Of a DNA stretch of 64,000 nt, positions 31,664 to 40,423 are shown in pieces (the first letter of the stretch is position 1; every line of letters starts with the position of its first letter). The DNA lies in the NCBI RefSeq assembly GCF_001792815.1, contig NZ_CP017674.1, forward strand, positions 1,674,001 to 1,738,000, read 5' to 3'. The notes under the pieces are model-generated. The model was not told where the DNA came from and searched no databases. It saw only the letters and a program-made list of their open reading frames with translations. The stretch is from Microbacterium sp. BH-3-3-3 (lineage in GTDB: Bacteria; Actinomycetota; Actinomycetes; Actinomycetales; Microbacteriaceae). The position numbers were made by a program, and so were the translations under genes.

Positions 31664-32848
31664 ATGAGAGTCATCGTCATCGGCGCGGGCGTCGGCGGCA
31701 CCTCGGCCGCCCTCGCCCTGCAGAAGCTCGGCCACGACGTCGTCGTCTACGACCGGATGCGCGAGAACCGCCCGGTCGGAGCAGCCCTGTCGCTGTGGTC
31801 CAACGGCGTCAAGGTGCTGAACTGGCTCGGCCTCGGACCCCAGGTCGTCGCCCTCGGCGGGCGGATGGACGACATGGCCTACTACGACGGCCACACCGGA
31901 GACGAGCTCTGCCGCTTCAGCCTCGCCCCCGTCACCACCCAGACCGGTCAGCGTCCGTACCCGGTCGCGCGCGCCGACCTGCAGCAGCTGATGATGGATG
32001 CCGTCGGACCCGCGAACATCCATCTCGGCCGTCAGCTGGTCGGGGTGTCCGACGACGGCGAGACGGTGACGGCCACGTTCGCCGACGGGACGACCGACAC
32101 CGCCGACCTGCTCATCGGCGCCGACGGAGCACGCTCGCTCGTGCGGGACTACGTCACCGAGCCCACCGGCATCCGCCCCGAACGCACGTACTCCGGCTAC
32201 GTCAACTACAACGGCCTCGTCGCCGCCGACGAGCGCATCGGGCCGCTCGACCAATGGACGACCTACGTCGGCGACGGCAAACGGTGTGCCGTCATGCCCG
32301 TCGCGGGCGACCGCTTCTACTTCTTCGTCGATGTGCCCGGGCCTTCGGGTGTGGTCGAAGACCGCATGTCGGCTCTCGAGGCCGCGTTCGGCTCGTGGGG
32401 CGCCCCCGGGGTGCGCGCGCTCCTCGACGGCATCGACCCCGACGAGTCCCTGAACCGCGTGGAGATCTGGGACATCGACCCGTTCGACACCTGGGTGCGC
32501 GGTCGCGTGGCCATCCTCGGCGACGCGGCGCACAACACCGCCCCCGACATCGGTCAGGGCGCCTGCTCTGCCCTGGAAGACAGCTTCGCCCTGGGCATCG
32601 TGTTCGCGACCTCGACCCTCGGCGTCGAAGACGCGTTGAAGCGGTACGAGCGCATCCGCACCGAGCGGGCGGGCGACCTGGTGCTGCGCGCCCGCAAGCG
32701 CGCGCACGAGACGCACGCCTTCGACGTCGACGCGACCCAGGCCTGGTACGACGGACTGCGCCGTGAGGACGGCACGGGCGTCATCCGCGGCATCGTCGGC
32801 AACATCGAGGGCAGCCCGGTGGAACTCGGGGCGAGCGTGCTGGGCTGA
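31664..32848 (+). CDS. hpxO: FAD-dependent urate hydroxylase
   Basis: A 394-residue flavoprotein monooxygenase that hydroxylates urate to 5-hydroxyisourate with NADH and O2, replacing cofactor-free uricase. The FAD loop GAGVGG is at residues 7-12 followed by the ribose-binding VVVYDR; GADGARSLVRDYV and GDAAHNTAPDIGQGACSALED (Asp287) are the second and third flavin motifs. YSGYVNYNGLV and DQWTTYVGDGKRCAVMPV match the substrate region of HpxO proteins. Its position with uraD and uraH makes the assignment firm. No uricase gene is seen in the window. Confidence 0.94.
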   Translation: MRVIVIGAGVGGTSAALALQKLGHDVVVYDRMRENRPVGAALSLWSNGVKVLNWLGLGPQVVALGGRMDDMAYYDGHTGDELCRFSLAPVTTQTGQRPYPVARADLQQLMMDAVGPANIHLGRQLVGVSDDGETVTATFADGTTDTADLLIGADGARSLVRDYVTEPTGIRPERTYSGYVNYNGLVAADERIGPLDQWTTYVGDGKRCAVMPVAGDRFYFFVDVPGPSGVVEDRMSALEAAFGSWGAPGVRALLDGIDPDESLNRVEIWDIDPFDTWVRGRVAILGDAAHNTAPDIGQGACSALEDSFALGIVFATSTLGVEDALKRYERIRTERAGDLVLRARKRAHETHAFDVDATQAWYDGLRREDGTGVIRGIVGNIEGSPVELGASVLG

Positions 32849-32865
32849 GCCTCGCCACGAACCTC

Positions 32866-32945
32866 GTCCCACTTTCGGCGGCCTGGGAGCCGCGCAGGCA
32901 GCCGTTTCGGGGACACGGTCCACCGAAAGCGGGACGCGGGCCGCG
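32866..32945. repeat. Palindromic repeat, family B copy 2
   Basis: Arms GTCCCACTTTCGG (32866-32878) and CCGAAAGCGGGAC (32933-32945) pair at 12 of 13 positions around a 54-nt spacer. It starts 18 nt after the hpxO stop. Confidence 0.78.
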
Positions 32946-33070
32946 CGGACGCGACGCGAAGCCGAGCCGGGCGTGTGACCTCGCGTGACGGCGGGACGGG
33001 GACGAGCGCGGAGGGCCGTGGCACCGTGGGACCGACGCACACCGACCCCGCACTGCCTTCGGGAGGCACC

Positions 33071-33424
33071 ATGTCCGAGTACTTCGACCGCACCGCCGAC
33101 AAGACCTACACCAAGGTCTACAAGGCCGAGACGCCCGACATCCTCGCCGCGTTCGCCGCCTTCGACCAGGCCGTCTTCGCTCCCGAGGGGCGCGCGATCC
33201 CGCTGAAGTACCGCGAGCTGATCGCGCTGGCGGTGGGCATCACGACGCAGTGCGTGTACTGCATCGACGGGCACTCGCAGAACGCCGTGAAGGCCGGCGC
33301 GACCGAGGCCGAGCTCGCCGAGGCGGCGTGGGTCGCCACCGCCATCCGCGCCGGCGGCGGCTACGCGCACGGACGCCTGGCGTTCAAACTCGCCGACGAC
33401 GCCCGTCCCGACCACCAGCACTGA
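33071..33424 (+). CDS. Carboxymuconolactone-decarboxylase/AhpD-family protein
   Basis: A 117-residue small helical protein of the CMD/AhpD family. It has the redox motif QCVYCIDGHSQNAVKAGAT, with a CxxC pair and the following His, typical of AhpD-like alkylhydroperoxidases rather than of true decarboxylases. The start follows GGGAGG. It may remove peroxide, for which the flavin monooxygenase and xanthine dehydrogenase upstream are possible sources; that link is inferred from position. The M20 peptidase gene starts 8 nt after its stop. Confidence 0.9.
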   Translation: MSEYFDRTADKTYTKVYKAETPDILAAFAAFDQAVFAPEGRAIPLKYRELIALAVGITTQCVYCIDGHSQNAVKAGATEAELAEAAWVATAIRAGGGYAHGRLAFKLADDARPDHQH

Positions 33425-33432
33425 CCCGCGCC

Positions 33433-34749
33433 GTGGCCGACATATCCCCCCTCGAGGCCGAGGCGCTCGAGTTCATCCGCGCCCTGATCCGCATCGACAG
33501 CGTCAACACGGGCGAGGCCGCGACCATCGGCGACGGCGAGACCCGGGCCGCGCTGTTCGTGCAGGACCAGCTGCGCGACGCCGGGTACGACACGACGCTG
33601 GTCGAGCCGGTGCCGGGACGCGCGAGCGTGATCGCGCGTCTGGCGGGGTCGGATCCGGATGCCGGAGCACTCGTCGCCCACGCCCATCTCGACGTCGTGC
33701 CCGTCGAGGCCGAGAACTGGACGCACCCGCCCTTCGGGGCCGAGATCCACGACGGCGTCCTGTACGGCCGAGGGGCCGTCGACATGAAGAACTTCGCCGG
33801 GATGCTGCTCGCGATCGCCCGCGCCTTCCGCCGCGACGGCATCGTGCCGCGGCGCGACCTGATCTTCGCCTTCTTCGCCGACGAAGAGGCCGGGGGCGTC
33901 TGGGGCGCACGGTGGATCGTCGACAACCGCCCCGAGCTGTTCGCCGGAGCCACCGAAGCGCTCAGCGAAGTGGGCGGCTTCTCGCTGCCGCTGCCCGACG
34001 ACCGCTGCGCCTACCTCGTCGCCACCGCCGAGAAGGGCGTCACCTGGGCCACACTCACCGCGCGCGGCCACGCGGCCCACGGCTCGCGGCCCACCGCCGA
34101 CAACGCCATCGTGCGGCTGTCGCGGGCGGTCGCCGCCGTCGGCGCGCACCGCTTCCCCCTCGTGCGCACGGCCACCCTCGAGCGTTTCCTCGAGGTCTAC
34201 GGACGCGCCAGCGGTCGTCCCTTCGACGGTGCCGACCTCGACGACGATCTCGAGCGGCTGGGTTTCGCCGCCTCGCTGATCGGCGCGAGCACCCGCTCGA
34301 CGGCCTCGCCCACCGTGCTCGAGGCGGGCACCAAGACGAACGTCATCCCCTCGTCGGCCTCGGCGCGCCTCGACATCCGCGTGCTGCCCGGGCAGGACGA
34401 CGCCCTGCGCGACGAGCTCACGGCGCTCGTCGGACCCGACATCGAGATCGCGTGGGGACGCGCGGTGCACGCGATCGAGTCGCCCGTCGACGCGCGGCTC
34501 GTCGACGTGCTGCAGGACGCCATCACCGCGGAGGACCCCGGGGGCACGGTCGTGCCGTACCTGCTGCCTGCCAGCACCGACAACAAGCACCTCGCACACC
34601 TCGGCATCCGGGGCTACGGTTTCGTGCCGTTGCGGGTGCCCGCCGACTTCGACGTGTTCGGGCAGTTCCACGCCGCCGACGAGTGCGTGCCCGTCGACGC
34701 CCTGCACTTCGGCACGCGGGTGACGGCTCGGATCCTGCGCGAGGCGTGA
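33433..34749 (+). CDS. M20-family peptidase/deacylase
   Basis: A 438-residue zinc hydrolase of the M20 family (acetylornithine deacetylase, succinyl-DAP desuccinylase and carboxypeptidase relatives). Metal-site elements are GALVAHAHLDVVPVE, the LYGRGAVDMKNFAGMLLAIARAF block with its bridging Asp, FFADEEAGGVWGA with the catalytic Glu pair, and the late GQFHAADECVP His. The dimerisation domain runs from about residue 200 (GVTWATLTARGHAAHGSRPT). Translation starts at GTG, 8 nt after the AhpD-like gene. The substrate is not known; an amino-acid ABC system lies downstream. Confidence 0.9.
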   Translation: MADISPLEAEALEFIRALIRIDSVNTGEAATIGDGETRAALFVQDQLRDAGYDTTLVEPVPGRASVIARLAGSDPDAGALVAHAHLDVVPVEAENWTHPPFGAEIHDGVLYGRGAVDMKNFAGMLLAIARAFRRDGIVPRRDLIFAFFADEEAGGVWGARWIVDNRPELFAGATEALSEVGGFSLPLPDDRCAYLVATAEKGVTWATLTARGHAAHGSRPTADNAIVRLSRAVAAVGAHRFPLVRTATLERFLEVYGRASGRPFDGADLDDDLERLGFAASLIGASTRSTASPTVLEAGTKTNVIPSSASARLDIRVLPGQDDALRDELTALVGPDIEIAWGRAVHAIESPVDARLVDVLQDAITAEDPGGTVVPYLLPASTDNKHLAHLGIRGYGFVPLRVPADFDVFGQFHAADECVPVDALHFGTRVTARILREA

Positions 34750-34793
34750 GGCCGGCCGGGCGGCGGCGAGGTCGCCGCACGGCCCCCCGCTGC

Positions 34794-34897
34794 GGCGGGC
34801 CGAACTCCTGAGGAACCGGATGCCGAGGCCGACTCCGCCGCGAAACGACGCGCCGCGCGCCGCGCCGCCGTCGCGATCCTCAGGAGTTCGGCCCGCC
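34794..34897. repeat. Palindromic repeat, family D copy 2
   Basis: Two perfectly complementary 21-bp arms (34794-34814 and 34877-34897) built on the core AACTCCTGAG/CTCAGGAGTT, with a 62-nt spacer. It begins 44 nt after the M20 gene. Confidence 0.9.
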
Positions 34898-34964
34898 CCG
34901 GCCCGGTGCCCCGCCTGCCCCCGGCCCCGCCGTACCTCGACGAGCCGTCACGCGCAGGCCTGTT

Positions 34965-35083
34965 ACCCCGCGTGGCGCGGGGTTGCGGTGCGTATCGGGG
35001 CGTTGCGGCGTGTGAAACCGCGCCGCACGCGCCCTCCGACCCCGTCATAGCGTTTCGGTCACCCACCGGCGTCCCCGCCGGTC
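34965..35083 (+). promoter_or_regulatory. Promoter region of the amino-acid ABC operon with hairpins
   Basis: A perfect ACCCCGCG-TGG-CGCGGGGT hairpin spans 34965-34983. TAGCGT at 35048-35053 is a likely -10 box. An ACCGGCG-TCCC-CGCCGGT hairpin in the leader follows, before the GAGGAG ribosome-binding site at about 35092. No gene is seen in 34750-35102. Confidence 0.5.
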
Positions 35084-35102
35084 CGGAGTCCGAGGAGCAC
35101 CC

Positions 35103-36149
35103 ATGACCACCACCGCGCCGGCGTCCGCCGCCCGCCCGAACGCCGAACCCACCGGCACGCCCGCCGCCGCCCGAATCGACCTCGGCACCATCGCCGTCGT
35201 CCCCACGCGTCACTGGTGGCGCTGGATCTTCAGCGCGCTGCTGGTGTTCGTCGTCGCGCAGTTCGCGTGGAGCCTCGTCACGAACGACCGCTACATGTGG
35301 GACACCTTCGCGCAGTACTTCTTCTCGGAGCCCGTGCTCATCGGCATCGGTTACACGCTCTCGCTCACCGCCATCTCGACGGTCGTGGGGTTCACGCTCG
35401 GCACGGTCCTCGCCCTCGGCCGCCTGTCGGCGTCGCCGCTGCTCAACGCCGCGGCGTGGGGCTACATCTGGTTCTTCCGCTCGGTGCCCCTCGTGGTGCA
35501 GATCATCGTCTGGTACAACCTCGGCTACCTGTACCCGACACTGGGCCTGGGCACCCCGTTCACCACCGACTTCTGGATCGTGGAGTTCCCGACGGTGCAG
35601 CTGGTCAGCGCGTTCGCGGCGGCAATCCTGGGGCTGGGTCTTCATCAGGCGGCCTACTCGGCCGAGATCATCCGCGGCGGTCTCGTCTCGGTCGACCCCG
35701 GTCAGCACGAGGCGGCGGCGGCGCTGGGCATCCCGGCATCCCGTCGGCTGTTCCGCATCATCCTCCCGCAGGCCATGCGCTCGATCGTGCCCAACGCCAC
35801 GAACGAGGTGATCGGTCTGGTGAAGGGCGCGTCGGTGGTCTTCGTGATCGCCATCCCCGAACTCTTCTACGCGGTGCAGGTCATCTACAACCGCAACAGC
35901 CGGGTGATCCCGCTGCTGCTGGTGGCGGTGGTCTGGTACACGCTCATCACGACGATCCTCAGCGTCGCCCAGTACTACATCGAGCGCCACTACGCCCGGG
36001 GCGCGGCTCGGGCCCTGCCGCCGACCCCGGTGCAGCGGGCGCGCACCTGGGCCGGCGTCCAGTGGGCGCGCCTCGGCGACACCCCGGCGCCGCCGGGGCG
36101 AACGGATGCCACCGAGCCCGCCGCGACGTCGACGGGGGGCCGCGCATGA
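35103..36149 (+). CDS. Polar amino-acid ABC transporter permease
   Basis: A 348-residue permease of the HisM/GlnP family with about five membrane segments after a 45-residue N-terminal arm (first helix HWWRWIFSALLVFVVAQFAWSLV). The family signature is clear in FFRSVPLVVQIIVWYNLGYLYP and in the ATPase-docking loop QHEAAAALGIPASRRLFRIILPQAMRSIVPNATNEVIGLVKGAS. It overlaps the ATPase gene by 4 nt. A single permease gene suggests a homodimer. The C-terminal 35 residues are an Ala/Pro-rich cytoplasmic extension. Confidence 0.93.
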   Translation: MTTTAPASAARPNAEPTGTPAAARIDLGTIAVVPTRHWWRWIFSALLVFVVAQFAWSLVTNDRYMWDTFAQYFFSEPVLIGIGYTLSLTAISTVVGFTLGTVLALGRLSASPLLNAAAWGYIWFFRSVPLVVQIIVWYNLGYLYPTLGLGTPFTTDFWIVEFPTVQLVSAFAAAILGLGLHQAAYSAEIIRGGLVSVDPGQHEAAAALGIPASRRLFRIILPQAMRSIVPNATNEVIGLVKGASVVFVIAIPELFYAVQVIYNRNSRVIPLLLVAVVWYTLITTILSVAQYYIERHYARGAARALPPTPVQRARTWAGVQWARLGDTPAPPGRTDATEPAATSTGGRA

Positions 36150-36928
36150 CCGCCGTCACCGCGACGCGCGGGCTCGTCGAGATCCATAACGTGCACAAGA
36201 GCTTCCACGGCGTCGAAGTGCTCAACGGCATCGACCTCACGGTCGAGCCCGGCGAGGTCGTGGCGCTGCTCGGACCCAGCGGTTCCGGCAAGTCGACGCT
36301 GCTGCGCACGATCAACCACCTCGAGACGGTGGATGCCGGCTCGATCACGGTCGACGGCGAGTTCATCGGCTACGAGCTGCGCCACGGCAGGCTGCACGAG
36401 TTGCACGAGCGCGAGGTGCTGCAGCGGCGGACGCGGGTGGGGATCGTGTTCCAGAACTTCCACCTCTTCCCCCACCTCACCGCGCTCGAGAACATCACCG
36501 AGGCGCCCCTGGCCCTGAAACGGCTGGGGAGAGACGAGGCGCGCGGGCTCGGCCGGAGCCTGCTCGACCGGGTCGGTCTCGCCGACAAGGCCGACGCCTA
36601 CCCGAGGCAGCTCTCGGGCGGCCAGCAGCAGCGCGTCGCCATCGCTCGAGCGCTGGCCCTCACACCTCAGGTGCTGCTCTTCGACGAACCCACGAGCGCG
36701 CTCGATCCGGAACTCGTCGGCGAGGTGCTCGACGTCATCCGCGACCTCGCGAAGCTCGGCACCACGCTGGTGATCGTCACGCACGAGATCGGCTTCGCCC
36801 GCGAGGTGGCCGATCGCGTCGTGTTCCTCGACCAGGGGCGCATCGTCGAACAGGGCACGCCCGACCAGGTGCTGGAACACCCGCGGCACCCGCGTACGCG
36901 CGAGTTCCTGGCCAAAGTCCTCGGCTGA
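36146..36928 (+). CDS. Polar amino-acid ABC transporter ATP-binding protein
   Basis: A 260-residue ATPase of the GlnQ/HisP type. Walker A is GPSGSGKST near residues 43-51, the signature is LSGGQQQR, Walker B is VLLFDEPTSALD, and the switch His follows in VIVTHEIGFA. Amino-acid importer members have the RVGIVFQNFHLFPHLTALENI Q-loop seen here. The start overlaps the permease stop. It energises uptake together with the permease upstream and the binding protein encoded 149 nt downstream. Confidence 0.95.
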   Translation: MTAVTATRGLVEIHNVHKSFHGVEVLNGIDLTVEPGEVVALLGPSGSGKSTLLRTINHLETVDAGSITVDGEFIGYELRHGRLHELHEREVLQRRTRVGIVFQNFHLFPHLTALENITEAPLALKRLGRDEARGLGRSLLDRVGLADKADAYPRQLSGGQQQRVAIARALALTPQVLLFDEPTSALDPELVGEVLDVIRDLAKLGTTLVIVTHEIGFAREVADRVVFLDQGRIVEQGTPDQVLEHPRHPRTREFLAKVLG

Positions 36929-37077
36929 ACCCGAGCCCCGCCCCCCGAGTCGCGCCGCCCGCGCGCTCGCTCCGACCCGTACCCGAAACGCCTTCCGGCG
37001 CCCGCCGGAGGCATCACACCGCCGTCCGTGACGCGACACCGGCGCCACGGCATCCACCCCTCACAAGGAGACACAGC

Positions 37078-38052
37078 ATGGCCCTCAGCAAGAAGCAGAG
37101 CATCGCGATCGGCGTGATCGCCGCGGCGGTCGTCGCCGTCGTCGCCGGCGGCGTCGCCCTCGGCATCAACCGCCCGGCCGAAGCGGTCGCGGCGGCGGAG
37201 CCCTCGGCATCCGCCCCCGCCGTCGAGTGGGTGCACACCGATCCGATCCCCGACGCCGTCGCCGCGCTCGAAGCCAGCGGCTTCACGCCCATCGAGCCGG
37301 GCAAGCTCACCGTCGCGGTCGGAGCCTTCGTGCCCCCGCTGAGCTACGTGCCCGACGGCGAGACGCTGCCCGCCGGCACCGAGCCCAACATCGGCTCGCT
37401 CATCGCCGAGAGCCTCGGCCTCGAGTACAACCCCGTCGTGGTGGCGTGGGCGGATTGGCCCCTCGGCATCCAATCGGGCAAGTACGACCTCATCACCTCG
37501 AACGTCACCGTGACCGAGGAGCGCAAGGAGCTGTACGACTTCGCCAGCTACCGGCAGGACCTGCTCGGCTTCGCCGTGCGCTCCGACAGCGCGATCGAGA
37601 AGATCGACAAGGCCGACGACATCTCGGGCCTCAAGGTCGTCGTGGGCTCGGGCACGAACCAAGAGAAGGTGCTGCTGAGCTGGAACACCGAGCTGACGGC
37701 CGCGGGCAAGGCCCCCGCCGAGCTCAACTACTACGACGACAATGCCGCGGCGACCCTCGCCCTGCAGTCGGGCCGCGTCGACGCGACCTTCGGTCCGAAC
37801 GCCACCGCCGCGTGGGCGGCGAAAGAGACCGGCGAGACCAAGATCGTCGGGATCGTCCCCGGCGGCTGGCCGCTGCAGGCCGACATCGCCGCGGGCACGA
37901 AGAAGGGCAACGGGCTCGTCGAGCCGGTCAACGTCGCGCTCGAGGAGCTCATCCGGAATGGAAAGTACGCCGACGTGTTGAAGGTGTGGAACCTCGAGTC
38001 CGAGGGCATCGAGACCTCGCAGATCAACCCGCCCGGACTCCCGAAGTCCTGA
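37078..38052 (+). CDS. Amino-acid ABC transporter substrate-binding protein
   Basis: A 324-residue extracellular binding protein of family 3. The N-terminus is a single hydrophobic segment (SIAIGVIAAAVVAVVAGGVALGI) without a lipobox Cys, so it is either a membrane-anchored form or cleaved near AEAVAAAEPS. Family blocks are KYDLITSNVTVTEERKELYDFASYRQDLLGFAV, GLKVVVGSGTNQEKVL and QSGRVDATFGPNATAAW. The ribosome-binding site is AAGGAG. The 149-nt gap before it holds a GCCTTCCGGCG/CGCCGGAGGC hairpin near 36991-37013. The bound amino acid is not evident. Confidence 0.92.
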   Translation: MALSKKQSIAIGVIAAAVVAVVAGGVALGINRPAEAVAAAEPSASAPAVEWVHTDPIPDAVAALEASGFTPIEPGKLTVAVGAFVPPLSYVPDGETLPAGTEPNIGSLIAESLGLEYNPVVVAWADWPLGIQSGKYDLITSNVTVTEERKELYDFASYRQDLLGFAVRSDSAIEKIDKADDISGLKVVVGSGTNQEKVLLSWNTELTAAGKAPAELNYYDDNAAATLALQSGRVDATFGPNATAAWAAKETGETKIVGIVPGGWPLQADIAAGTKKGNGLVEPVNVALEELIRNGKYADVLKVWNLESEGIETSQINPPGLPKS

Positions 38053-38055
38053 CCT

Positions 38056-38090
38056 GAACGCGGCCCGGTCCTCGAGACCGGGCCGCGTTC
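38056..38090 (+). terminator. Strong hairpin terminator after the amino-acid ABC operon
   Basis: GAACGCGGCCCGGTC and its perfect complement form a 15-bp GC-rich stem with a 5-nt loop, 3 nt after the stop, followed by TCTCGCTTCCTC. The T-run is weak, as is common in high-GC actinobacteria. Confidence 0.85.
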
Positions 38091-38111
38091 TCGCTTCCTC
38101 GAAGGGATGCC

Positions 38112-38687
38112 ATGACCACCTCCCTCCCCGCCGACCGCGCCGCGGGCGCCGGCGACGCCCTCGCGCCGGCCGAAGCCCGCACCGACGCCCCCGCCCTGAC
38201 CATCCGCCTCGTCACGCCCGACGAGCACGCGGATGCCGGGCGCCTCACCGCCGACGCCTACCGCCACAGCTACGAAGGGCTCACCGCGGGCTACCTCGCG
38301 TCGCTCGCCGACGTTGCGACCCGGGTCGCGCAGGGCGAGGTGTGGGTCGCCCTCGACGGCGACGAGATCGTGGGCACCGTCTGGACACCCCGGCCCGGCG
38401 AGCGCCTGTCTCCGCTCGCGGTCGAGGGCGAGCTCGACTTCCGTCAGCTCGCCGTCGCGCCGACGGCCCGGGGGCGCGGCGTGGGCGAGGCCCTCACCCG
38501 TCACGTGATCGAGCTCGCCCGGGCGCGCGGAGCGGAGCGCGTCGTGATGAACAGCGGCCCCGAGATGCTGGGCGCCCACGCGCTGTACCTCAAGCTCGGC
38601 TTCCGCCGGCTGACCGAGCGCGAGCATCCGGTCGAGGTCGAGCCGGGGCGCTTCCTCGACCTGCGGGCATTCGCGTACGACCTCTGA
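38112..38687 (+). CDS. GNAT-family N-acetyltransferase
   Basis: A 191-residue acetyl-CoA-dependent transferase. The acetyl-CoA loop is visible as RQLAVAPTARGRGVGEALTRHVIELA, with the preceding VWVALDGDEIVGTVW strand and the C-terminal YLKLGFRRLTEREH block. Target unknown. The gene lies right behind the ABC operon terminator and converges with another GNAT gene across a family-C palindrome. Confidence 0.88.
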   Translation: MTTSLPADRAAGAGDALAPAEARTDAPALTIRLVTPDEHADAGRLTADAYRHSYEGLTAGYLASLADVATRVAQGEVWVALDGDEIVGTVWTPRPGERLSPLAVEGELDFRQLAVAPTARGRGVGEALTRHVIELARARGAERVVMNSGPEMLGAHALYLKLGFRRLTEREHPVEVEPGRFLDLRAFAYDL

Positions 38688-38714
38688 CGGCGCTGGTGCG
38701 ACCCGCCCCGCACC

Positions 38715-38781
38715 GTTCGGGGCGGGGTTCGTGCAGTGGGGCGGTCATTGTCCGCCCCACTGCACGTTTCGCGCCCCGAAC
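38715..38781. repeat. Palindromic repeat, family C copy 4
   Basis: The clearest family-C copy: outer GTTCGGGGCG (38715-38724) and CGCCCCGAAC (38772-38781), inner GTGCAGTGGGGCGG (38731-38744) and CCGCCCCACTGCAC (38752-38765), with 7 nt at the centre. It lies between two convergent GNAT genes. Confidence 0.92.
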
Positions 38782-38845
38782 CCCCGCGCTCGGGCGGGCC
38801 GCCTCGCGCTCGCGCCGATGACGGCGACGTCGAGGATGTCGTCGG

Positions 38846-39367
38846 TCACGCGGCCGGCGATCCCGCGGCCAGCGGCTTCGCGAAGCACCGCGAGGCGGGG
38901 AACCGCACGTACGGCGCAAACGTGTCGATGGCGTGGTACCCGATGCGCTCGTACAGCGCGATGGCCTCGGGCTGCCGGTCGCCGGTCTGCAGGATGAGCC
39001 GGGACGCGCCCCGGTGCCGCGCGATGCGCTCGAGCTCGGCCATGAGCGCGCGACTCGCCCCCTGCCCGCGGGCGCGGCGATCGACGAAGACACGCTTGAC
39101 CTCGAGCTCGCCGCCGAGGGCGCGGAGCGCCGCGTGGCCGACCGGCTCTCCGGACGACCCGTCGTGCACGAGCAGCACGTCGACGATCGTGGCGGGATCG
39201 ACCGCGAAGTCCTCGGCCAGCAGGGCGCGCGTCTCGTCATCGAACGCCGCGAACGCCGCGGCGTACCGCGGGCCGATCTCGTCATCCATCGCGGCGCGCA
39301 ACGCCACCGCCCGCTCGTCGTGCCAGTCGACCCGCTCGATCGTCCACGTGCTGTCCACCGCCGTCAT
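38846..39367 (-). CDS. GNAT-family N-acetyltransferase
   Basis: A 173-residue acetyltransferase. The acetyl-CoA motif is VKRVFVDRRARGQGASRALMAELERIARHRG, followed by LILQTGDRQPEAIALYERIGYHAID, a common arrangement in small-molecule GNATs. The ATG at 39367 follows GATACT by 6 nt, suggesting a leaderless transcript. Substrate unknown. Confidence 0.88.
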   Translation of the reverse strand: MTAVDSTWTIERVDWHDERAVALRAAMDDEIGPRYAAAFAAFDDETRALLAEDFAVDPATIVDVLLVHDGSSGEPVGHAALRALGGELEVKRVFVDRRARGQGASRALMAELERIARHRGASRLILQTGDRQPEAIALYERIGYHAIDTFAPYVRFPASRCFAKPLAAGSPAA

Positions 39368-39373
39368 CCCGTC

Positions 39374-39379
39374 AGTATC
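39374..39379 (-). promoter_or_regulatory. Candidate -10 box of a leaderless GNAT gene
   Basis: GATACT on the minus strand, 6 nt before the ATG at 39367. The 206-nt gap to the divergent GNAT gene at 39574 must hold both promoters; it also has a GGCGGG-CGACA-CCCGCC hairpin near 39431-39447. Confidence 0.45.
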
Positions 39380-39573
39380 TCCCCGCTCCTCACGACTCTC
39401 CCCCGGCACCGGAAACCGCGGGTAACACTTCGGCGGGCGACACCCGCCACGCGGAGTCGCCGACCGTCACCGGGCGTCGAACGTCTTCACACGCCGTCAT
39501 CGTGGGGTGGTCCGGTTGCGCGTCTCGTGACCCCCGGCTTGCACGGCCGCCGCGACCGGCGCAGAGTGTCCCG

Positions 39574-40290
39574 GTGACCTCCGCATCGCTCCTCGACGTC
39601 CCCCACGCCGACGCCACCGTCCTCGACAACGCCGCCTGGCACTCCCTGGCCGGCCCGCACTCCTCGTTCGCCATCGGCGGCGACCTCGTCCGCCGGTATC
39701 CCGAGGACGTCGCGCCGTTCGTCGCCGTGCGCACGTGGGACGAACCCGGGGTCTGGGACGCCCTGCGCGACCTCGTCGGACCGGGCGCCGACGTCGGCCT
39801 GTCGGGCTACGAGGGCGGCTTCCCCGAGGGGTGGGAGTACCTCGGCGGAGGCGAGGGGGTGCAGCTCGTCGAGACCGACGCCCTGCGGACGCGTCCCGAT
39901 GACGAAGCGATCGAACTGGATGCCGCGGACGCGGCCGACATGATCGCGATCGTCGACCGTAATCAGCCCGGCCCCTTCCGGCCCCGCACCTACGAGCTGG
40001 GTCGATACATCGGCATCCGTCGCGAAGGCCGCCTGGTGGCCATGGCCGGCGAGCGCCTCCACCCCACGGGGTGGACCGAGATCAGCGCGGTCGCGGTGGA
40101 TGCCGACCACCGGCGCCAGGGCCTCGCCTCGCGCCTCGTGCTCGACGTGGCGTTCCACATCCAGCAGCGCGGGGACCGCGCACTGCTGCACGCGGCGGCG
40201 ACGAACGTCGGGGCGATCGCGGCGTACGAGCGACTGGGTTTCGCGCTGCGGCGGCGGAACCGGTTCGTCTCGGTGCGGACACCGGCGTGA
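39574..40290 (+). CDS. GNAT-family (FR47-like) N-acetyltransferase
   Basis: A 238-residue protein whose C-terminal half is an acetyltransferase domain: TEISAVAVDADHRRQGLASRLVLDVAFHIQQRGDRALLHAAATNVGAIAAYERLGFALRRRNRF. The N-terminal half (LLDVPHADATVLDNAAWHSLAGPHSSFAIGGDLVRRYPEDVAPF) matches the layout of FR47/GCN5-like proteins that carry a degenerate first half. GTG at 39574 is the best start. Substrate unknown. The 133 nt after it contain nothing I can assign. Confidence 0.85.
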   Translation: MTSASLLDVPHADATVLDNAAWHSLAGPHSSFAIGGDLVRRYPEDVAPFVAVRTWDEPGVWDALRDLVGPGADVGLSGYEGGFPEGWEYLGGGEGVQLVETDALRTRPDDEAIELDAADAADMIAIVDRNQPGPFRPRTYELGRYIGIRREGRLVAMAGERLHPTGWTEISAVAVDADHRRQGLASRLVLDVAFHIQQRGDRALLHAAATNVGAIAAYERLGFALRRRNRFVSVRTPA

Positions 40291-40423
40291 GCCGACGGCG
40301 GGCCCTCGGCGCAACCGTGCTCTGACCGCGGGACTTCGCCGTAACCGCTGCTCGATCGAGCGCTGAGCGCGTCAGCCCCGCATCTCGCCCGGTTCGGGCC
40401 GAGAACTCACCCTCTGCGAACCC

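Noticed and set aside
34961..35020. GlnR-like box before the amino-acid ABC operon
   Set aside because: GTTAC and GAAAC both occur, but not with the 6-nt spacing; the nearest pair has a 7-nt gap and a mismatched half.
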